Shown here: in pieces, positions 35,075 to 44,171 of the stretch
Position numbering within the stretch: position 1 is the stretch's first letter
Layout of the letters: each line of letters opens with the position of its first letter
The notes under the pieces: generated by a model
What the model saw: only the letters and a program-made list of their open reading frames with translations
Databases searched by the model: none
Told to the model about the DNA's origin: nothing
Source: JAQGMV01 sp035626595
GTDB lineage: Bacteria; Pseudomonadota; Gammaproteobacteria; Burkholderiales; SG8-41
Assembly: GCA_035626595.1 (NCBI GenBank)
Contig: DASPNJ010000078.1
Location: 1 to 64,000 of the forward strand
Reading direction: 5' to 3'
Length of the DNA stretch: 64,000 bases
Made by a program: the position numbers and the translations under genes

Positions 35075-36869
35075 TACCGCTCGAGATCACGCCGACGTGG
35101 CTGAACGCCTGCGGGTAGTTGCCGCGGAACGCGCCGGTCGAGGCATCGATCTGCTCGGGCAGCAGCCCCAGCGGTCCGGCCCGCGCGCACAGCTTGTCGT
35201 ATAGATCGAACGCCTCCTGCAGCCGGCCCTGCATCGCCAGATTGTCGACCAGCCAGAAGCTGCAGAGCAGAAACGCGCCCTCGTCGCCGGCCATGCCGTC
35301 GGGTGATTCATCGGGCAGGTAACGGTACAGCAATCCCGCGCCTGCACCGAGCCGGCGCTGCACCGCGGCCGTCGTCGCGACCATCTTCGGATGATCGGCT
35401 GCGATCACGCGACGCAGCGGCAGCGACAGCAGGCTCGCGTCGATACCACCGGGGCCGAGATGCTCGACCAGCGACTCCTGACGCGCGTCCCACGCGCGCT
35501 CGAGGATCGCTTCGCGAATGCGCTCGGACTCGGCGCGCCAGCGCTGCGCGTCGCCCGGAAGCGCAAACCGCTCGGCGAGCCGCGCGCCGCGATCGATCGC
35601 GACGTGGCACAGCGCGGCCGAATACGTGAAGGGCCGGTTGGGTGTGCGCACCTCCCAAATGCCGCGGTCCGGCCGGTTCCAGTCCTGAAGCGCGAGCTCG
35701 ACGAAATCCCGCAAGCGCTCCCAGAGCTGTGGCGCGGGCGCCGGGCCGCGGCTTTGCGACTGGTAGGCGCAGTCGAGAATCTCGCCGTAGGCATCGTGCT
35801 GGCGCTGGTCCGCGGCCGCGTTGCCCCATCGCACCGGCACCGAGCCGCGGTACCCCGCGAGCTCGGAATCCACGCGCTCCGCCGGCGGCTGCCGCCCGTC
35901 GAGATCGTAGAGCACGCTCGGATAACCGCCGAGCTCGACGATGCCGAGCACCCATGCGAGAAACGACGCGCGCTCGGAGGCGAGCCCGATGCGCCGCAGC
36001 GCGTAGATCGAAAACGCCGCGTCGCGCACCCAGGTGTAGCGATAGTCCCAGTTGCGCTCGCCGCCGATCTTCTCCGGTAGCGAGGAAGTCGGCGCGGCGA
36101 TGATCGCGCCGTTCGGGCTGTAATCGAGAAGCTTGAGCGTCAGCGCCGAGCGGTGCACCAGCGCTCTCTGCGGCCCGTCGTAATCGAGCTTGCTCGCCCA
36201 GCGCCGCCACGCTTGCACAGTGTTGTCCAGCGCTTCCTGCGGGTCGCCCGCGCGCGCGCGGCGCGCGCTTTCGCCCCATCGCAGACAGAACCACACCCGA
36301 TCTCCGGCTGCGAGCTCCAGACGATCCTGTAAGCCGCTGATCGGCGCGGAACAGGTGAGCTGCAGATCGCATTCGGGAAAGCGCTCGCAGTGGATCTGAA
36401 GTCCGCCGCTCACGGCTTTCGCCTGGGCACCGCCGCGCGGCGTGATCTCGACTTCCAAGTGCACGCGACCATCGAGCACTTCCACCCGTCGCAGCAATTC
36501 CCCGCGCGCGTGCGAAACGTCCTCGGAGAGATCCGCACCCGCGCGCAGCGTGCAGGCGTCGGTGATGCAAACGAGGCCGGAGCGGCTGCGTATCTGCGTC
36601 TGTAACACGGCGGTGTCCGGGAGATAACGCTGGCGCGCTTCCAGCGCATCGGCCGGGGTCAGCCTGAATACGCCCCCCGTCACCGCGTCGAGCAGTCCGC
36701 AGAACAGCGCCGGAGAATCGAATCTCGGCACGCACAGCCAATTGACTGCGCCGTCGCGCGAAACGAGCGCCGCCGTCGTGCAATCCCCGATGAGACCGTG
36801 ATCCTCGATCGGCAGGAAGCCGTCGACAGGGTGCAGCGGCTGAAAACCGCCTGCAGAGTCGTTGCGCAT
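35034..36869 (-). CDS. GH15 family glucoamylase/trehalase-type glycosidase
   Basis: 611 residues. Residues 12-230 are the N-terminal DUF5911/TrbL-like beta domain (PIEDHGLIGDCTTAALVSRDGAVNWLC reads IGDC...ALV). The (alpha/alpha)6 GH15 domain covers about 240-590, with WDYRYTWVRDAAFSIYALRR and GDEGAFLLCSFWLVDNL, whose glutamate is a likely catalytic residue. Bacterial proteins of this kind include trehalases and glucoamylases. Convergent orientation with otsA-hdeD leaves open a trehalose-degrading role in osmolyte turnover. The N-terminus has no signal peptide, so it should be cytoplasmic. Confidence 0.9.
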   Translation of the reverse strand: MRNDSAGGFQPLHPVDGFLPIEDHGLIGDCTTAALVSRDGAVNWLCVPRFDSPALFCGLLDAVTGGVFRLTPADALEARQRYLPDTAVLQTQIRSRSGLVCITDACTLRAGADLSEDVSHARGELLRRVEVLDGRVHLEVEITPRGGAQAKAVSGGLQIHCERFPECDLQLTCSAPISGLQDRLELAAGDRVWFCLRWGESARRARAGDPQEALDNTVQAWRRWASKLDYDGPQRALVHRSALTLKLLDYSPNGAIIAAPTSSLPEKIGGERNWDYRYTWVRDAAFSIYALRRIGLASERASFLAWVLGIVELGGYPSVLYDLDGRQPPAERVDSELAGYRGSVPVRWGNAAADQRQHDAYGEILDCAYQSQSRGPAPAPQLWERLRDFVELALQDWNRPDRGIWEVRTPNRPFTYSAALCHVAIDRGARLAERFALPGDAQRWRAESERIREAILERAWDARQESLVEHLGPGGIDASLLSLPLRRVIAADHPKMVATTAAVQRRLGAGAGLLYRYLPDESPDGMAGDEGAFLLCSFWLVDNLAMQGRLQEAFDLYDKLCARAGPLGLLPEQIDASTGAFRGNYPQAFSHVGVISSGINLARSGRRPVPL

Positions 36870-36972
36870 CGCGGGGAGGCAGCAAACCGTGTTCCGTTTC
36901 GTGGGCCTGCGCGGAAATGACTACGGGCCGCGTGATGGGGTCGCGGCGGCACCGGTGTTGCTGCGAGCGCTC

Positions 36973-39465
36973 ATGGCCAGCAATACGCAGCCCGAAGCCG
37001 TGACGATGGTCCGCAAACCGATCGTGCTGATCACCGGCGCCGCGGGCGATATTGGATCGGCGCTGTCGCGTGCGCTCGAACGCGACTACACGGTCGTCGG
37101 GCTCGATCGTCGAGGGAAGAAAGCGGCGATCCCGCTGATCGGCGTAGACCTCACCTCGGCGGAGTCGATTGACAAAGCGCTGGGCGAGTTCGAGACGCAG
37201 TACGGACGGCACATCGCGAGCGTCATCCACCTCGCCGCGTACTTCGACTTCACCGGTGAGGACAATCCGCTGTACGACGAGGTCAACGTCGGCGGCACCC
37301 GCAACCTGCTCGGGGCGCTGCAGCGTTTCGAGGTCGAGCAGCTCGTGTTTTCGGGAACGATGCTGGTGCACGAGCCGTGCGCGCCCGGAGAGCGCATCGA
37401 CGAGAGCCGGCGCATCGCGCCGAAGTGGCCGTATCCGCGCTCGAAAGCGGCGGCGGAAGAGGCGATCCGGCTGCACCACGGCCACATGCCGTACGTGCTG
37501 CTGCATCTCGCGGGCGTGTACGACGAGCGGCGCTGCGTGCCGACGCTCGCGCAGCAGATCGCGCGCATCTACGAGCGCGACGTGAAGAGCTATCTCTACT
37601 CCGGCAATCCCGACGCCGGTCAGTCGTTCCTTCACAAGGAGGACATGATCGACGCGTTCCGGCGCGCGGTGGACCGCCGCGCGGAGCTGCCACCGGACGC
37701 CGTAATCCTCCTCGGCGAGCCCGAGACGATCGGCTACGACGCACTGCAGGACGAGCTGGGGCTGCTCATTCACGGCGAGGCCGAGTGGACGACGCTGCGC
37801 GTGCCGAAGACCGCGGCGCGCGTGGGCGCGGCCGTGGAAGCGAAGCTCGAGCCGGTCATCCCCGACGCGCTCGACCGCGGGGAGAAGCCGTTCATCCGGC
37901 CGTTCATGATCGCGATGGCCGACGATCACTACGCGCTCGACATCACGAACGCGCGCCGGCTGCTCGGATGGGAACCGCGATACCGCATCGCCGACGTGCT
38001 GCCGAAGCTCGTGCAAACGCTCAAAGCCGATCCGCACGCGTGGTTCCGCGCGAACGGCATCACGCCGCCGGCCTGGATCGCGGTCGCGGAGAAGCGCGGC
38101 GAAGACGTCGAGGACATCCGCACGCGGCACGAAGCCGTGTTCCGCGCCGCTCACAGCGCTCACCTCTGGGCGCCCTTTTTCAACATCGCGCTCGGCATCT
38201 GGCTGCTGGTGAGCCCGCCCCTCATCGGGCTGACCTCGCGCGCGCTGGTCGTAAGCGACATCGTGTCCGGCGCGGCGCTCATCGTATTCGCCGCCCTTTC
38301 GCTGTCGTGGCGCCTCGCGTGGGCGCGCTGGGTCTGCGCCGCCATCGGCGCGTGGGTTATGTCCGCGCCGATACTCTTCTGGGCACCCACCGCCGCGGGT
38401 TATCTCAACGATACGCTGGTCGGCGTGCTGGTGATCGGCTTCGCGGTGCTCGTTCCGCCCGAACCGGGTGTCTCCCCGCTCGCGGCGACTACGGGACCGA
38501 CGACGCCGCCCGGCTGGAGCTTCAATCCGTCGGCGTGGACGCAGCGGCTGCCGATCATCGCGCTCGCGCTCGTTGGCCTTCACGTCTCGCGCTATCTGGC
38601 GGCATATCAGCTCGGGCACGTCGACGGCGTATGGGAGCCGTTTTTCCAGGGCGGGCCCGATCCGAAGAACGGCACGGAGGAGATCATCACCTCCAGCGTG
38701 TCGCAGGCGTGGCCGGTGCCGGACGCAGGCCTGGGCGCGCTCACCTATCTCATGGAGATCGCGACCGGCGTCATCGGATCGCGCAGGCGCTGGCGCACGA
38801 TGCCGTGGCTCGTGCTCCTCTTCGGTCTGATGATCGCCCCGCTCGGCATCGTCTCGATTTTCTTCATCGTGATCCAGCCGATCTGGATCGGCACGTGGTG
38901 CACGCTGTGCCTCATTGCAGCGGCGGCGATGCTCGTGCAGATCCCGTATTCACTCGACGAGCTCGTCGCCGGTTGCCAGTTCCTGCTGCGCCGCAAGCGC
39001 GCAGGCCGTCCGCTGCTGCGCGTGTTCCTGTTCGGCGATACCGACGATGGAAAAGCGGAGCCCGATACGCCGGAGTTCGAGCGCTCGCCGCGCGAGATCG
39101 TGCGCGACGTCGTGAGCGGCGGCGTCAACCTGCCGTGGACGCTCGCGATCTCGATGCTGCTCGGCGCGTGGCTCATGTTCACGCGCCTTACCCTCGACGC
39201 GAGCGGCGCGATGGCGAATGCCGACCATCTGATCGGATCGCTGGTGCTGACCGCCTCGGTGGTCGCGTGCGCGGAAGTCGCGCGCAGCGTGCGCTTCGTG
39301 AATATCCTCTTCGGGCTCGCGCTGCTCGTGACGCCGTTCGCATACGACGCCGGCGCCATGCACATGGCTGCTTCGGTCGTGTGCGGGCTTGCGCTGATCG
39401 CGCTCGCCCTGCCGCGCGGCGTGGTGAAGGGCCGATACGCCGGCTGGGACCGCTACATCGTCTGA
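36973..39465 (+). CDS. NAD-dependent epimerase fused to SPW-like and VKOR-like membrane domains
   Basis: About 830 residues from ATG 36973; ATG 37006 (MVRKPIVLITGAAGDIGS) is also plausible, and neither has a strong ribosome-binding site. Residues about 15-320 are an extended short-chain dehydrogenase, with GAAGDIG as the dinucleotide loop and YPRSK as the catalytic YxxxK. Residues about 390-500 are four helices of SPW type. From about 520 a VKOR-like membrane domain follows, with the redox motif CTLC at residues 643-646. The loop cysteines of typical VKORs are not visible. About four more helices close the protein. Such fusions occur in proteobacteria, but the substrate is unknown. Confidence 0.85.
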   Translation: MASNTQPEAVTMVRKPIVLITGAAGDIGSALSRALERDYTVVGLDRRGKKAAIPLIGVDLTSAESIDKALGEFETQYGRHIASVIHLAAYFDFTGEDNPLYDEVNVGGTRNLLGALQRFEVEQLVFSGTMLVHEPCAPGERIDESRRIAPKWPYPRSKAAAEEAIRLHHGHMPYVLLHLAGVYDERRCVPTLAQQIARIYERDVKSYLYSGNPDAGQSFLHKEDMIDAFRRAVDRRAELPPDAVILLGEPETIGYDALQDELGLLIHGEAEWTTLRVPKTAARVGAAVEAKLEPVIPDALDRGEKPFIRPFMIAMADDHYALDITNARRLLGWEPRYRIADVLPKLVQTLKADPHAWFRANGITPPAWIAVAEKRGEDVEDIRTRHEAVFRAAHSAHLWAPFFNIALGIWLLVSPPLIGLTSRALVVSDIVSGAALIVFAALSLSWRLAWARWVCAAIGAWVMSAPILFWAPTAAGYLNDTLVGVLVIGFAVLVPPEPGVSPLAATTGPTTPPGWSFNPSAWTQRLPIIALALVGLHVSRYLAAYQLGHVDGVWEPFFQGGPDPKNGTEEIITSSVSQAWPVPDAGLGALTYLMEIATGVIGSRRRWRTMPWLVLLFGLMIAPLGIVSIFFIVIQPIWIGTWCTLCLIAAAAMLVQIPYSLDELVAGCQFLLRRKRAGRPLLRVFLFGDTDDGKAEPDTPEFERSPREIVRDVVSGGVNLPWTLAISMLLGAWLMFTRLTLDASGAMANADHLIGSLVLTASVVACAEVARSVRFVNILFGLALLVTPFAYDAGAMHMAASVVCGLALIALALPRGVVKGRYAGWDRYIV

Positions 39466-39466
39466 C

Positions 39467-39490
39467 GAAAAACGGGGACAGACCCGTTTC
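39467..39490. repeat. Short palindromic repeat, AAACGGGGACAGACCCGTTT type
   Basis: AAACGGG (39470-39476) and CCCGTTT (39483-39489) flank GACAGA. Repeats with this GGGGACAGACCC core are widespread REP-like units in betaproteobacteria. It sits in the 41-base gap between two convergent genes and could end both transcripts. Confidence 0.65.
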
Positions 39491-39506
39491 CCGCCGAAAA
39501 ATGGCG

Positions 39507-40496
39507 TCAGTTCCCAAGCGCCAGCAGAGCGCCGGCAGCAACGAGCGCGCAGCCGGCCGCCGCAACCCAGATCCAGCGCCGCGTCGTGAGCCAGAACTGT
39601 GCGCTGTAGGTAAGCGCGCGGTCATCGAAACGCCCGTGCGCGCCACGGTCGCCGGGCACCGGGCGGTACAGGTTGTCCTGCCGGTCCGGCGGCAGCGGCT
39701 CCGCGTCCTGCTGCCCCTCGTACGCGTCGAACGCGAGCTTGCGATCGAGCCATCCGGCGAGAAAGCGCGTGCCCACGATCGCGAGCACCGCGGGAAACCC
39801 GACCCACAGCTCGCGGCGATCGTGGCGTGATGCCCAGTAGATCGCTTCGGCCGCGATCTCCGGCTGAAAGATCTTGCCGAGCGGGCGCGGCTTGCCGCGC
39901 ATGCAGGTGCGGCCCCATTCGAACTGCGGCGTGTTGAACGCGGCGAGATGCACCATCGTCAGCCGCACGCGGCTGCCGTCGTGGATCAGCTCCGAGCGCA
40001 GTGAATCGGTGAAGCCGCGCAGCGCCGCTTTCGCGCCGCAGTATGGCGCCTGCAGCGGAATCGAGCGATAGGCGAGCGCGGAGCCGACCTGCACGATCGC
40101 GCCTGCGTCGCGCGGCTTCATGCGCTTCAGCGCGGCGCGCGTGCCCCACACCGCGCCGAGGTACGTCACCTGCGTCGATCGCTCGAAATCCTCCGGCTCG
40201 ACGCGCAGGAAATCGCAGAAGATCGTGGCCATCGCGTTGTTCACCCACACGTCGATCGGACCGAGCGTGCGCTCGACCAGGTCGCCCGCCGCTTCGACCT
40301 CACTCGCGTGCGCCACGTCGGTCTCGATCGCGAGCGCACGGCCGCCGGCGCGCTCCACGTCGCGCCGCGCGCCTTCGAGCCCTTCGCTGCCGCGCGCGAG
40401 CAGCGCCACCTGCCACCCTCGCCGAGCGAACGCGATGGCAGTCGCACGACCGATGCCGGCGGAGGCGCCGGTCACCACGACGACGGGAGCGGACAC
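39507..40496 (-). CDS. SDR family oxidoreductase with C-terminal membrane anchor
   Basis: 329 residues. The classical SDR motifs are TGASAGIGRA at 9-18, VNNA near 85 and the catalytic YCGAK near residue 152. The last 25 residues (WIWVAAAGCALVAAGALLAL) form a transmembrane helix, and a stretch before it is polar. The signature with SALAYRSIPLQAPYCGAKAAL is common among the SDR family NAD(P)-dependent proteins linked to membrane or lipid metabolism in proteobacteria. The substrate is unknown. Confidence 0.88.
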   Translation of the reverse strand: MSAPVVVVTGASAGIGRATAIAFARRGWQVALLARGSEGLEGARRDVERAGGRALAIETDVAHASEVEAAGDLVERTLGPIDVWVNNAMATIFCDFLRVEPEDFERSTQVTYLGAVWGTRAALKRMKPRDAGAIVQVGSALAYRSIPLQAPYCGAKAALRGFTDSLRSELIHDGSRVRLTMVHLAAFNTPQFEWGRTCMRGKPRPLGKIFQPEIAAEAIYWASRHDRRELWVGFPAVLAIVGTRFLAGWLDRKLAFDAYEGQQDAEPLPPDRQDNLYRPVPGDRGAHGRFDDRALTYSAQFWLTTRRWIWVAAAGCALVAAGALLALGN

Positions 40497-40548
40497 GATG
40501 CGAATCCGAAAAAGCCGCTACCCGCAAGGCGCGTACCATCCGCGCGGT

Positions 40549-41646
40549 TCATCGCAGCGAATACAGCAGCACCAGCCCGCCGGAAAAAGCGAGGATCACG
40601 CCGATCGAGTCGTAGCCCATCCGCAGCACACGGGCGTTGCGCCGCTCGAGCAGCCCGACGAGCATGATGCCGGTGAGCACCACCCCCAGCAGCGCCGACG
40701 CGGTCTCGAAACGCCCTATCTCATCGACGACCGGACCGCCGGTGAACACCGCGTCGGCCAGCAGGATCAACGAGAGGTTGACGAAGTTGGTGCCCAACAC
40801 TTCGCCGATTGCCATCTCGTACTTGGCCAGCCGCAGTGCGGCCGCGAGCGTGCTCAACTCCGGCAGCGAGGTGGAGACGCCGATCAGCACGAATCCGACG
40901 ATGCCTGCGCCGAGCCCGGTCTGCACCGCCAGCGCATCGCCGGTTTGCGAGATGCAGTAGCCTGCTACGAGGATCACGGCCGCGAGCGCGCAGGTGCTCG
41001 CGACCAGGTGCGAGAGCGGTCGCAGGCTTTCGCCGCCTGACGGGTTCGGAGTCTGCCCGCCCCCATTCGGCTGCTCGGTTTCGCGCAACGTCCACGGCGC
41101 GTGCGCCTCGTACGTCGCTGACAGCCAGAACGCGCCGATGCTCGCCGCGAACACGGCGATGCTCCATACCCCAAGGCCCAGGATGGGCAGGTCGCCGGTC
41201 GTGATCGCGATCGCGACCAGCGCCAGCACGAGCATCGAAAGCGTCGCCTGCAGGAGGGTCGTCGGTTGCGCCACGACCGCGGTGAGCGCGGCCCGCCCGA
41301 AGAACGCGTCCAGTATGGCGAGCAGCAGAACGTTGATCGATGCGCTGCCCAGGAGATTGTTTATGGCAAGTGCGGGATTGCCGATCCATGATGAGGTGGC
41401 GACATTGGCAATCTCCGGAAGCGAGGTAATGCCACCCAGCAGCAGCATGCCGGCGAAAGCCTCGCCGACGCCGGTCTGCACGGCGATCGCGTTCACGTAG
41501 CGCACGAGGCGAGTCGCGGCGAGCCAGATGACGATCGCCGCCGCAATGAAAATGAGCCCGTTCAACCAGAGCGGGTAATCCTGAGCGGCGGCGAGCGGCA
41601 CGGCGTTCGTGGACAGGAAAGACCCGGCGCCTGGACCCTTGCACAC
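40549..41646 (-). CDS. Sodium/calcium exchanger family (CaCA) membrane protein
   Basis: 365 residues, GTG start at 41646. Two homologous halves carry the alpha-repeats GITSLPEIANVATSSWIG and GVSTSLPELSTLAAALRLAK, each followed by an N-rich motif (LLGSASINVLLLA; VLGTNFVNLSLIL). Ten or eleven helices are predicted, with a hydrophilic loop between the halves. The first 30 residues could be extra sequence from an upstream-biased start. It probably exchanges Ca2+ or another cation for Na+ or H+. Confidence 0.9.
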   Translation of the reverse strand: MCKGPGAGSFLSTNAVPLAAAQDYPLWLNGLIFIAAAIVIWLAATRLVRYVNAIAVQTGVGEAFAGMLLLGGITSLPEIANVATSSWIGNPALAINNLLGSASINVLLLAILDAFFGRAALTAVVAQPTTLLQATLSMLVLALVAIAITTGDLPILGLGVWSIAVFAASIGAFWLSATYEAHAPWTLRETEQPNGGGQTPNPSGGESLRPLSHLVASTCALAAVILVAGYCISQTGDALAVQTGLGAGIVGFVLIGVSTSLPELSTLAAALRLAKYEMAIGEVLGTNFVNLSLILLADAVFTGGPVVDEIGRFETASALLGVVLTGIMLVGLLERRNARVLRMGYDSIGVILAFSGGLVLLYSLR

Positions 41647-41686
41647 GCCTCACCCGCTGAAGCGCTCAGCGGTTGGGCATGTCACG

Positions 41687-41815
41687 TCAGCGCGGCTCCT
41701 GCGGGCCGGTTCGCGAGAACACCATCTTCACGTTGTGAGCCGGATCCGCGCGAGACGCCAGCATGGCGCGCGCATCGAGACCGTCCCCTATGACGTCGTC
41801 TCCTTGTGATGTCAG
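41687..41815 (-). pseudogene. Remnant of a carboxypeptidase-regulatory-like secreted protein gene
   Basis: The frame ending in TGA at 41687 encodes LDARAMLASRADPAHNVKMV followed by FSRTGPQEPR. The first part parallels INARARLSSEARPDHNVKMV in the intact protein at 48718-49335. The last part parallels that protein's C-terminus GTGPQNEPASVR. The intervening beta-sandwich domain is missing. There is no ATG, signal peptide or ribosome-binding site, and a stop lies just upstream. An internal deletion of a diverged paralogue would explain this. Confidence 0.6.
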
Positions 41816-41940
41816 TTCCTACCACCAGATAACTCCACTCGGGTTCCTGTGTCCGCCCGGACAATGGACTGTGCTCCACTGCAAGGCGCCTCGCACCGTT
41901 TCGAGCAGGCAAAGACGCAATCACTTCGCGCCGGCGCCGA

Positions 41941-42666
41941 TCAGCTTCCGACGCGCACCGTGAGCGTCACGCGCGCTCTCACCTGAATGACGCCGGGTTC
42001 GACCGGGGTCGGGACCATGCTCTGCGCACGGGCGACGGCCGCTTCGCGCACCAGCGGCCGCACGCCGCCCACGTCGTGTGCGACCGCCGTGTAGAAACCG
42101 GTGACCTGGAGTCCGAGGGCTGCGGCCGTGGTCTCAGCCTTCTCGCGCGCGGCGGCGACCGCTTGCCGTAATGCAGCGTTCTGCGCCCTGGCGGGCTGCT
42201 CGAGCGCGAACGTGAGACGCTGCACCTGGTTTGCACCGGCGCGTATGCCGGCGTCGACGATAGCGCCTACGCGCTCGAGGGCCGCAGTCTTCACGCGCAC
42301 GATGTTGCGCGCGGTGTAACCGGTCACCTGGACCGCGCCGCCGTCCCTCGGATGCGTATAGTCGGGACTCAGCGAATACGTCCCGGTCTCGACGCGCGCA
42401 GCCTCGCCCGCGATGTTGCGCAATGCGGCAAGCACGGCGTTCATCTGCTCGGCATTGCGTTGCGCGGCTGCGGCGGCGCTCTGGGCCTGCGCAAGCACGC
42501 CGAGCTCGACGATCGCGACATCGGCCGGGACCTCGACCTCCGCGTCGGCCGTGACCTCGATCGTAGACGGCGGTCGCCTTTCTGCCGCAAGCGCTTGCGC
42601 GTGAGAGGCGGCGCCCGGCGCAGCGGAAAACAGCCAGATCAGAATCGCGATGTGTCGAGGCTTCAT
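41941..42666 (-). CDS. SIMPL domain (DUF541) exported protein
   Basis: 241 residues from ATG 42666. A signal peptide ends near residue 24 (SAAPGAASHAQA). Then comes a DUF541/SIMPL domain, starting IEVTADAEVEVPADVAIVEL and ending VIQVRARVTLTVRV. SIMPL proteins form periplasmic oligomers; homologues such as YggE and BP26 are linked to oxidative-stress or metabolite protection. No partner gene is evident. Confidence 0.9.
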   Translation of the reverse strand: MKPRHIAILIWLFSAAPGAASHAQALAAERRPPSTIEVTADAEVEVPADVAIVELGVLAQAQSAAAAAQRNAEQMNAVLAALRNIAGEAARVETGTYSLSPDYTHPRDGGAVQVTGYTARNIVRVKTAALERVGAIVDAGIRAGANQVQRLTFALEQPARAQNAALRQAVAAAREKAETTAAALGLQVTGFYTAVAHDVGGVRPLVREAAVARAQSMVPTPVEPGVIQVRARVTLTVRVGS

Positions 42667-42783
42667 CTCACGAAGCCGCAGCAACGAATGTTCCACCGGC
42701 GGCCGCAACCCGTGAAGCTGGCGCAGCTCTTGCAGTAGGCCGCCACGGGTACTGCCGTGGGGTGCCGACGCAGGCGTATGCGG

Positions 42784-43611
42784 ATGAACGAGCTCTCGAG
42801 CGCATCGAACGAACCGTTTCTCGTCGGCCTCGCGCGCGCGTTCGGCGGCGCGATCGTGTTCTCGCTGCCGCTCTTCATGACGATGGAGATGTGGTGGCTC
42901 GGCTTCCACATCGACCCACTGCGTCTGCTCCTCCTGCTGCTCCTGGCGATTCCGCTGCTCGTAGGCCTGTCGCATTTCATCGGATTCGAGCCCACCTTCG
43001 AGTGGAAGGACGACGTGCTCGACGCGTTCGTGGCCTACGGTGTCGGCTTCATGGCCGCGGCGGTCGTGCTGCTGCTGTTCAGTGTCATTACGTGGGACAT
43101 GTCGGCGCGCGAGATCGTGGGCAAGATCGCACTGCAGGCGGTGCCCGGAAGCATCGGCGCACTGCTTGCGCAGAGCCAGTTCGGCGGCCAGGCGCGCGGG
43201 CGCGATCAGAAGCGACGCGACAGCTACGCCGGCGAAACGTTTTTCATGGCCGCGGGCGCGCTCTTCCTGTCGCTCAACGTCGCGCCGACCGAAGAGATGG
43301 TGCTGATCTCCTACATGATGACGCCGTCGCATGCGCTCGCCGCATGCGTGCTGTCGCTCGCGCTGATGCATGTGTTCGTCTATTCGGTCGGATTCCATGG
43401 CCAGTCCGCGCGACGCGAGGGATCGCACCCGGTGGGCCTTTTTCTGCGCTACAGCGTCGTCGGCTACGCGATCTGTCTCGTCATCAGCTTTTACATGCTG
43501 TGGACGTTCGGCCGCACCGGCGGCATGGCGATCGACGCCGTGGCCATGGCGACGGTCGTGCTGTCGTTCCCCGCCGCGCTCGGGGCCGCCGCTGCACGGC
43601 TGATTCTGTAA
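42784..43611 (+). CDS. TIGR02587 family integral membrane protein
   Basis: About 275 residues from ATG 42784 (ATG 42778 and 42757 are possible alternatives). It has seven or eight transmembrane helices. The motifs FVGLARAFGGAIVFSLP, WKDDVLDAFVAYGVG and LNVAPTEEMVLISYMM are characteristic of TIGR02587. The function is unknown. The gene is followed six bases later by its usual partner TIGR02588, so the two products probably act together in the inner membrane. Confidence 0.87.
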   Translation: MNELSSASNEPFLVGLARAFGGAIVFSLPLFMTMEMWWLGFHIDPLRLLLLLLLAIPLLVGLSHFIGFEPTFEWKDDVLDAFVAYGVGFMAAAVVLLLFSVITWDMSAREIVGKIALQAVPGSIGALLAQSQFGGQARGRDQKRRDSYAGETFFMAAGALFLSLNVAPTEEMVLISYMMTPSHALAACVLSLALMHVFVYSVGFHGQSARREGSHPVGLFLRYSVVGYAICLVISFYMLWTFGRTGGMAIDAVAMATVVLSFPAALGAAAARLIL

Positions 43612-43617
43612 GCGCGG

Positions 43618-44019
43618 ATGGCCAAAGACCGCAATAAGCGCGAGTCGGCGATTCCGCTGTGGGAATGGATCTTCGCGTGGATCGGCTTCGCGCTCGTCGC
43701 AACCACGATCGGCTTTCTCGCGTACAAAGCGGCGACCGGCGACGGCACTCCGCCCGACATTGAACTGCGTGCCGAATCGGTCGTGCCGCTCGAGCGCGGC
43801 TATCTCGTGACCGTGTCGGCGAGTAACCGCGGCGACAGGACTGCAGCGGACGTGAAGGTCGAGGGCGAGCTCAGGAAGGGGGCCGTCACGGTCGAAAAGA
43901 GCGAGATGAGCTTTCAGTACGTGCCGGGACGCTCGCAGCGAACAGGCGGCCTTTATTTCACGCACGATCCTCGCCCGTTGCAGCTCGTGATCAGGGCCCA
44001 CGGCTACGAGAAGCCGTAA
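43618..44019 (+). CDS. TIGR02588 family membrane-anchored protein
   Basis: 133 residues. One transmembrane helix (about 15-40, WIFAWIGFALVATTIGFLAY) is followed by a periplasmic immunoglobulin-like domain (VTVSASNRGDRTAADVKVEG). This matches TIGR02588, whose genes regularly follow TIGR02587. It begins six bases after the partner stops. The function is unknown. Confidence 0.87.
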   Translation: MAKDRNKRESAIPLWEWIFAWIGFALVATTIGFLAYKAATGDGTPPDIELRAESVVPLERGYLVTVSASNRGDRTAADVKVEGELRKGAVTVEKSEMSFQYVPGRSQRTGGLYFTHDPRPLQLVIRAHGYEKP

Positions 44020-44171
44020 CTGCGGAGCAGGAGCGACGAACCGCGCTGCGGGCGCGGAGCTCGCCCCATCCACCCGCACATGCCGCACACCCCCAGCCGT
44101 GATGCGTGTGTCAGTTTTTCGGCAGCTTGCCGGTCACCGTATAGATAGTCCGCGCACCCACAGGAGCCGCA

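Noticed and set aside
35308..38619. A 1103-residue open frame on the minus strand
   Set aside because: It crosses two well-supported genes (GH15 and the epimerase fusion) on different strands and has no recognisable domain. Typical GC-rich antisense frame.
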